This document shows, piece by piece, positions 7,401 through 12,452 of a stretch of 12,452 nucleotides of DNA (position 1 is the stretch's first letter; each line of letters opens with the position of its first letter). This DNA comes from Candolleomyces eurysporus (Eukaryota > Basidiomycota > Agaricomycetes > Agaricales > Psathyrellaceae), in NCBI GenBank assembly GCA_027579435.1, contig JANBPK010001747.1, positions 1 through 12,452 on the forward strand. The letters run 5' to 3'. Position numbers and translations under genes: made by a program. The notes below the pieces were generated by a model, which worked only from the letters and a program-made list of their open reading frames with translations, ran no database searches and was not told the DNA's origin.

Positions 7401-10400
7401 AACACTGTGTTGGTGTTGGAGGTTTTCATAGACCAGCGTAAGTGAAGCCCTCCCAATGCACCCCTTTCTAAGTTTTGGATCAATAACACTGCACCATTTA
7501 GTTGATCTCACAAACAAAGATCTCCTCAAAAAACTTGTTGAATGGGCTGGTACTGATCAAGCAAAGGATGTTCAATGCTCATCTATCAGGTTGATTACAA
7601 CCATCTGTAAAAATCATTCTCCAAGCTGTGCGTGAACTGGTCCTGATGCCCCAAAAAACTTGTCTGATCCTCTTTTGCAGTGGATATCTTGGAGACAGTG
7701 GAGTTGACCATATTATCAGTGAAGGATAGAGTCGTCAAAGAAAGAGATCCCACCATATGCTCTCTCTGGATTTCTCTCTTAAGTGACATGGTCAAACATG
7801 GTACATTTTTTCTATATATCCCAAGAGCCATCCTTTGTTAATACTTGTGCTTAGTGTCATTCAAGATCATTCCAATCCTTCTTGAGCTTTATGTCAAATC
7901 AGACAGTGACTCTGAGGTGTGGAGAGATACCCATGGAGACTTCTTGATACTGGGAGAACATGAAAATGGTAGGTGCAAGAACATCTATTTTTTGAGACCC
8001 TGCTCTGAATTGCTCAACATTCAAGATTCTGAGTATATCAAGGCACTCAAAAGTGCCTTGCCACAGAATCTCAAGCTACCCTTTCATGGTTCTCAGAGTG
8101 ACTGGCTCCCCATGGTGAAATGGGTTAGGCTGCTGGTAGCTCTTTCACAAAGATGTGTGTTGCTTCCCTTGATGATGAAAATTATGTAACCTTTCCCATT
8201 TCAGCGGCCCTGAAGGAAAGTGTCAACAAGGTTCTGAAAGGTGTAGCAAATGATATGAGGGATGGGATCAAAGCAAACCCCACTCTGAAACCTGTGGAGC
8301 CAAATTCAGACACACATGAATGCCTTCAGGCCCATGACAATGAGAGTGAGCATTGCAGTGTGTGACCTTTCATTCAACTTGACCATATGTTAATTTTTCA
8401 AAACAGGTGCAATGGATTGCATGCTTCAAACAACGCTCAAGCTCCCTCTGCGTGAACTGCTCTCCACAATTGGACAGGATGGTCAAACAGCTTGGGTCAA
8501 TACCTTCACAACCATTGCTGTACACTGTAAGGACTCCCCCTTTCACATCTCCCACAGATGTTCATGCAACCTCTCTAGTCCTGCTTGAATCCCATGATGC
8601 ACATACTATTCTTTTCGAAACAGCCAGACATAGTTCTGAGCAAGAAGTTCAAAATGCATGCCTCAAATCTTTGATTCAACTCACAAAACAGGGTAAGTAC
8701 ATATACTTTTGTCTATATCTTCCCAGAGTAATATCCTTGTTGATTTGGCCTGCCAGCTGTCACCAGAGAGCTAATCACTGACACTGTCAACCACTTTGAT
8801 GACTTCAACAATAACCCAGAATGGGGAGTTCGATTTAGCTACATGCAGTTGCTATCATCGAAGGGGCTTTAAAAGATGGTAAGAGGTGCCAAATGNCCCC
8901 CATTATTCCAATCCCACTGAATGGCTACAGGTAACCTTTTGGATGAGGTTCTTGAGAAGCTCTCTGCATGCGCATTAAAGGATGACAATCATCACTGTCG
9001 TGCTGAAGCTATCAATACCATTTTGAACCCTTTAGAGACTGAGGACAGCAATCAGGATCCATCATTCAGAGAAAGATATCACAAAAAGGTAGAAGCCATA
9101 GTGAAGGCACACTTCCATGAAGGCATCAATGATGAAAGTTCAAAAGTACGACAATCATGGATCAAGTTGGCCAGTACTCAAGTTGAAAATGGTAAGGAGA
9201 CATATGTAGCAGAACCCATCTACACACTATCTAACTCCTTCATGCAGATGGGTTTTCTGGACTCACCAAGCTGATCAACACTGTGATTGAAGACAGTGAC
9301 TCTGGTGTGCGGGCAGAGGCAATAACAGTACTACAACAACTTTTAGAAGATGGTACTGTGGCTGTGTTTTTTTTTTCCAAAGTCTTCCTGCTGATTTACA
9401 TTGCAGCCAAATTGAGGACACCAATAGCAGCAAAACTAGGGAGAATTCTCAGTTCTTACCTTCCAAAGTGGCCATACACAGACCATGTGGTGAATGTGCT
9501 GACAATAATCACAGCACCACCCAGTGCACAGGAAGGTTCTGTTCAATCCTACCCACTAGTAAATTGAGACTTGTTATTAACCCCCATATCAAGGTTCTGG
9601 GCAGGATCTTCATGAGCAACATTGGTTATGGATCCAGATAATTTTGCTACTTGGTTACTGGCAGAATGGTCTGTAATATTTCAAATTATCAACCTTTCAA
9701 GCATTCTCAGTGCATTTTTAGCTGAGTTTCAAGCTTTGCCAAAACTCATTGAAGTAGTAATCAAAGAGGGATTGAACAACACCACCTTCAAATCTCAGGA
9801 TACACTGTACTCCATGTTTCAGAACAGTAAGCCCTTCTTTCCCAAATCCAAGCATGTCATATTTCAACCTCTTGGACAGTTGAACTCCCTGAACCAATCG
9901 ACAGTGTCCTATCCAAAGCCATAGAATCAGCACTTGAACCTGATGCAGGATCCTGTATCCATTCAGCAACTATCAAGCTACTTGGTTGCCTGATAGGATG
10001 TATCCCTGGTCCAACCAATGGTCAGTGACTTGGAACTCAATGTTGCCTCAAATCACATTCTAAATTTGATGAAGGTGATAGCCAACCCAGATACCAAAAT
10101 CTCCTGGGACAGGGTAGTGCGTGTCACATCCAATATTGCATAATTGCATCCTGTGGTTGACTCTTTCCTACAGGTGATTCAGAAATCATCTCTCAGTTAG
10201 CGGACATAGCCATCAAAGATCATGATGCCAACTTACGAACTGATGCATTACGAGTTTTGAAAGAAGCTTACAAGACTACGAATTGTATGTGTCAAGCTTG
10301 TTTCTCTGGCTCTAGCCATCAATATTTACTCATTTGTCCAGTTTTTCAATTCCGAGACGCCATCAAAGAATCCTTGTCAAAAACCATTGAGGATTATCTC

Positions 10401-11912
10401 AAGGAGCAGAATAACTATGGCCTCCGTAGAAGCACAGCTTCAGTCATAGACAGCCTAACCAAGGATTTAAATGGTATTGTCTTTAAGTTTCCTCTCAATT
10501 TCCTACCAGAACTCTAATCATAATGCCACTTGTAGAAGAATTCTGGGACCTTGTTTCTCCCTCTATTTCCCAATTGCTGAGAATTATTTGGTTCGAAAGG
10601 GATGAACTTCTTGAGGGAGTTGTGGGGAGCATCCTGTTTGAAAGATCTACAGCCTCCTCCACGGAAAGTCAGCTAAGCTTCTTGAAATTGGTTGGTTGTC
10701 TTGCTGATCATGGAAACAGCGAAGCTCAATGTTGAAGTTATTATGGCAGTCACTCAAGGGACTGGTACCATTATGCAACTTGCCGAGACACGTAAATATC
10801 CCCACCCAGCTTGCCAGACTTGACTGAGATCCTCACTTGGACACTGTAGTCATGATCTCAGATGACACTGCCGCCATTGTCGCCCATTGCTTGACCCCGA
10901 TGCTCCGAGACGCGTCATCGTCCACTCGTGCGACTACTATTGCATTGCTTCTAAAACTGTATGAAGACCGTCGTAAGCTATTCTGACATTGTGACAGCTC
11001 AACATGCGCCTAATCAGCTCTGTAGGTTATTCAAAGCCGGAACTCATTGAGTCCCCCGTAACTGAGATTATAAGTTTGGCATTTGACGACAAGGATGACA
11101 TCGAAAGAGTACGTATCCCCGCAATCCGGTTACTCTTGGCCATGTCATTAGAACCTGCATGTGAGCCTATCTCAGCCAAGTATTGTTTTTTGTGACTCAC
11201 CCTCGTTCCTACTAGCCTTGGAGAGCGCCGGGCAAGGGCAGCTTAGACGGTTGACTGTAACAACCGGCGCGGTGCTCAAGCAAATTACTCCCCTTGCTAC
11301 TAAATTTATGGAGCTGCTTCAAATACAGCATTTGAGACCATCTGTGGTGAAATTACTCTCTTTGATGTCGCTAGATGCTACTGGTCAGTAATTTCACTCG
11401 GCGATTGGCTCCAGAGAGCTTACAGACAACATTTTCACTAGCCCGTCGAAAGATCACGCTAAGTATAGCTGCCACGGCCTTTGGCTCTGNAAAAAATATC
11501 CTCATAGGCCACGTCGAACTGCTCGCTCAACTTATCTCGGATGGTATGCCGGGTCTCGTCCCTTCTGATTCGCACGCATTCAATTTTTGGGATAGGACGC
11601 CTGGGCAAAACAGCTACAGACTACATGATGGTTGTTCTGGCACCAGCATTGGTCACTCGCCCGGAACTCGCCCAATATAGACTCACAATCTCGACCGGGC
11701 TCTGGTGTCGATACGGGCAAAGGACCCCGGGCAACGACAACGTTCCAGAAAATCCGGCGGACCAGAAGGAACTGCTGGATTGGTTCAAGTTCACTCTATT
11801 TGGGCAGCATATCACAGTGCGAGAAGCTACGACATGGCGTACGCGATATGCGGTATGGTTCCCTCCGGTGGCCGGCGAAAAGGAACGGGACCTCCCGTCT
11901 CCACCGACTTGA
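4418..11912 (+). CDS. DUF6535-like membrane domain + HEAT-repeat giant protein, 31 exons
   Basis: This is a large protein of about 1,950 residues. In order it has an acidic N-terminus (residues 1-50), a short helical segment, four membrane helices resembling the DUF6535 domain (about 80-245), a helical linker, and about 1,500 residues of HEAT-like helical repeats. The start is the ATG at 4418: it matches the ATG of the left remnant and reads in frame through two introns. Introns are 49-64 nt with GT...AG ends, often GTGCGT or GTAAGT donors. Exons 1-5 are 4418-4426, 4476-4715, 4772-6017, 6070-6192 and 6251-6439; the rest are listed in the repeat-block entries. Introns 1-2 are phase 0 and introns 3-30 are phase 1. 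Exons 17, 23 and 26 need a one-base correction to stay in frame, so the allele may be non-functional or the consensus wrong. The function of this family is unknown; membrane anchoring with a protein-binding solenoid is inferred. Confidence 0.8.
4476..4715 (+). other. Exon 2: acidic Asp/Pro/Glu/Ser-rich N-terminal segment
   Basis: The exon encodes a hydrophilic, likely disordered segment with an imperfect duplication (DPDPGSESK then DPEPESK). A helical stretch follows (SLYLEDAERAAKERVELM) and leads into the first membrane helix. The left remnant has the helical stretch but lacks the acidic insert, so the insert was gained in one copy or lost in the other. The donor GTGCGT is at 4716; without splicing the frame hits a TAG about 13 bases on, which supports the intron 4716-4771. 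Confidence 0.75.
4700..5270 (+). other. DUF6535-like domain: four membrane helices
   Basis: Helix 1 spans the exon 2/3 junction (VLLF joined to AGLFAGVVSSFVI). Helix 2 is WISALWLVSLYLTLFSAIMG, carrying the LW..SL..SL-type pattern that characterises the DUF6535 family of Agaricomycetes. It is followed by the AKAWL / RR..A..RY.L stretch, also typical. Helix 3 is about ITFMFLLIQIASILFLVGLV and helix 4 about LLGFCLSGGLIYLTMGCLPF. The assignment is from memory of the family pattern, not a profile search. Confidence 0.75.
5271..6439 (+). other. Helical linker and first solenoid exons (3-5)
   Basis: The remainder of the long exon 3 (to 6017) is soluble and helix-rich without clear repeats (for example LKDYLTLLQALKTLLEPGHP). 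It ends at a GTAGGT donor at 6018. Exon 4 (6070-6192) and exon 5 (6251-6439) join in phase 1. Exon 5 uses the acceptor at 6249-6250, because the nearer AG (ending 6242) would give an immediate stop. Both exons have the leucine spacing of helical-hairpin repeats (LDVLSRLFSAMG, AFRLHAIRMLNQV). Confidence 0.7.
6491..8154 (+). other. HEAT-like repeat block 1, exons 6-13
   Basis: Exons are 6491-6721, 6777-6905, 6964-7257, 7312-7437, 7502-7627, 7681-7800, 7855-7968 and 8026-8154. All are multiples of three with phase-1 junctions, each coding for one or two helical hairpins such as FYSLINQCIPRLVEIAL and FVVGIAIALLEKLSKDG. The intron 7258-7311 is 54 nt and free of stops, so its removal is judged from its GTGAGC donor, TGCAG acceptor and the position right after a KDG repeat end. 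If retained it adds 18 residues in frame. Confidence 0.7.
8205..9826 (+). other. HEAT-like repeat block 2, exons 14-22
   Basis: Exons are 8205-8357, 8407-8526, 8579-8692, 8757-8878, 8931-9191, 9248-9352, 9407-9535, 9594-9668 and 9722-9826. The best HEAT signature is exon 19: LTKLINTVIEDSDSGVRAEA followed by ITVLQQLLEDG. Exon 17 (122 nt) lacks one base: the frame that enters it meets a TAA at about 8869, while the frame that leaves it (GALKDG) fits the next exon. Exon 21 is short (75 nt) and is open in two frames, so its boundaries are weak. The intron 8879-8930 contains an N at 8896. Confidence 0.6.
9880..11543 (+). other. HEAT-like repeat block 3, exons 23-30
   Basis: Exons are 9880-10120, 10174-10284, 10342-10473, 10536-10791, 10850-10972, 11026-11160, 11216-11383 and 11442-11543. 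Typical repeat text includes ISQLADIAIKDHDANLRTDA and VTEIISLAFDDKDD. Exons 23 (241 nt) and 26 (256 nt) each have one base too many. In exon 23 the coding frame moves by one near 10010-10025, from IGCIPGPT to SDLELNVASN. In exon 26 it moves near 10705-10715, from VGCLADH to ETAKLNVEV. The donor after exon 23 is uncertain (GTGTCA at 10121 keeps phase 1; GTGCGT at 10117 is the stronger motif). One N is at 11490. Confidence 0.6.
11596..11912 (+). other. Terminal exon 31
   Basis: This 317-nt last exon enters in phase 1 after a GATAG acceptor and ends at TGA 11910-11912. It begins with a helical stretch (KTATDYMMVVLAPALV). It then becomes non-repetitive, rich in Arg, Trp and Pro (QHITVREATTWRTRY), unlike the HEAT block. 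I do not recognise this C-terminal part. Confidence 0.65.
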
Positions 11913-12330
11913 TCAGGTTGTACAGCACTACAACCTTTGCTCGACAACCAAGGCAGAATAGGTAGCCGCAAGCTTGGGTCAGCACCCCCATCAATATTAC
12001 CGAGCGCACAGACGCAGGCGTATAATATATACACAATGAATTGCTAGAAATGTAATGGGAAATGGAGTGGTATGATTACTTGAAACGGTCTTGAACGGAG
12101 GAAGAAAATGGGGGAGATGGGTGTGCATCGAAAAGCGACTCTCCTGNTCATTCAAAAAGGATGTCAACATGTCACTGCAGACGATCGACGGCTGGNCTCA
12201 ANTAGGAAAAAGTGGAGGGCCTGAGAGGCTCGTTACTGCGGGAACCTACGAAAACCTCGTGCTTTTTCATCGACATCGTTCGCACTCATGACTATAACTA
12301 TTGGATGCTCCCCTGTACGCACAACATCAC
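11913..12330. other. 3' flank of the large gene
   Basis: No gene is seen. An AT-rich stretch tataatatatac at 12021-12032, about 110 bases after the stop, resembles a fungal 3'-end-forming element but is unproven. Three N bases occur at 12147, 12196 and 12202. Confidence 0.45.
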
Positions 12331-12452
12331 ACGTGGTGCATTTTCTCGATATTTACAATTTAAAAGTCATTACGGACATGTCACAATCGTATTTCGTTGT
12401 GGCTCATGAGGAACATCCTTCTCGTATCAATATTTGTCTCAAAGACAGATTC
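12331..12452. repeat. 3'-flank repeat, copy 3, at the window edge
   Basis: It matches 1746-1824 (first part) and 2156-2233 (second part), including the exact core caatcgtattt at 12384-12394. Because copy 2 lies just beyond the 3' end of a minus-strand membrane gene, this copy probably announces another such gene to the right of the window. Confidence 0.75.

Noticed and set aside
7595..7831. Minus-strand open frame of 78 codons
   Set aside because: It crosses exons and introns of the large gene on the opposite strand, with no supporting splice or domain signal.
8527..8557. 31-nt GT-AG interval as an intron
   Set aside because: It is too short for this gene (all others 49-64 nt). The next AG gives 52 nt and preserves phase 1.
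10722..10791. Alternative frame beginning MLKLLWQSLKGL after exon 26's midpoint
   Set aside because: It reads well, but it reaches the donor in phase 0. The competing frame (VEVIMAVTQGTG) reaches it in phase 1, as every other intron in the repeat block does.
11621..12034. 137-codon minus-strand open frame opposite the last exon
   Set aside because: It lies antisense to terminal exon 31, which continues in phase from exon 30, and it has no recognisable domain.
1..12452. Transposon, CRISPR array, tRNA or rRNA gene
   Set aside because: No terminal inverted or long terminal repeats, transposase or reverse-transcriptase motifs, regular spaced repeats or tRNA-like arms were seen. The repeats present are explained by the segmental duplication.

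Overview
The window looks like a piece of an Agaricomycete (Basidiomycota) genome. The evidence is one large gene with about 30 very short introns (49-64 nt), an N-terminal block resembling the DUF6535 four-helix membrane domain that is common in Agaricomycetes, and a basidiomycete-type single-pass surface protein beside it. I cannot assign a species. Seven isolated N bases point to a draft or haplotype-mixed assembly.

Layout. Positions 1-1747 and 2384-4715 are two diverged copies of one unit. Each unit holds a minus-strand single-pass membrane-protein gene, then an intergenic region of about 0.8 kb, then the plus-strand 5' end of a DUF6535-type gene. In the left unit both genes are dead: the membrane gene has frameshifts and an internal deletion of about 0.4 kb, and the DUF6535-type gene stops after its first two exons (1560-1747). 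The left remnant joins directly to sequence (about 1746-1824) that matches the 3' flank at the far right edge of the window (about 12331-12413). In the right unit the membrane gene (about 2335-3530) also carries at least two in-frame stops and one frameshift. The plus-strand gene there (4418-11912) is nearly complete: I can follow 31 exons coding for roughly 1,950 residues.

The large gene encodes an acidic Asp/Pro/Glu-rich N-terminus, four predicted membrane helices, and a long alpha-solenoid of HEAT-like repeats. From intron 3 onward every modelled intron is phase 1. All but three of the 27 internal exons after exon 3 are multiples of three, so the repeat region is built from interchangeable symmetric exons. 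The three exceptions (exons 17, 23 and 26) each look like a one-base indel, either early decay or consensus errors. The central part of the gene (about 6900-10300) is strikingly poor in CpG compared with its own two ends.

Region by region: 1-740 dead membrane gene; 741-1559 intergenic; 1560-1747 truncated DUF6535-gene start; 1746-2334 repeat fragments and otherwise featureless DNA with an ATTT microsatellite; 2335-3530 second membrane gene, also broken; 3531-4417 divergent intergenic region; 4418-11912 large gene; 11913-12330 3' flank; about 12331-12452 the start of what is probably a third unit.

How the genes relate. The membrane gene and the DUF6535-type gene are divergently paired and were duplicated together. 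This suggests linked expression or function, but that is inference. No RNA gene, CRISPR array or recognisable transposon was seen.
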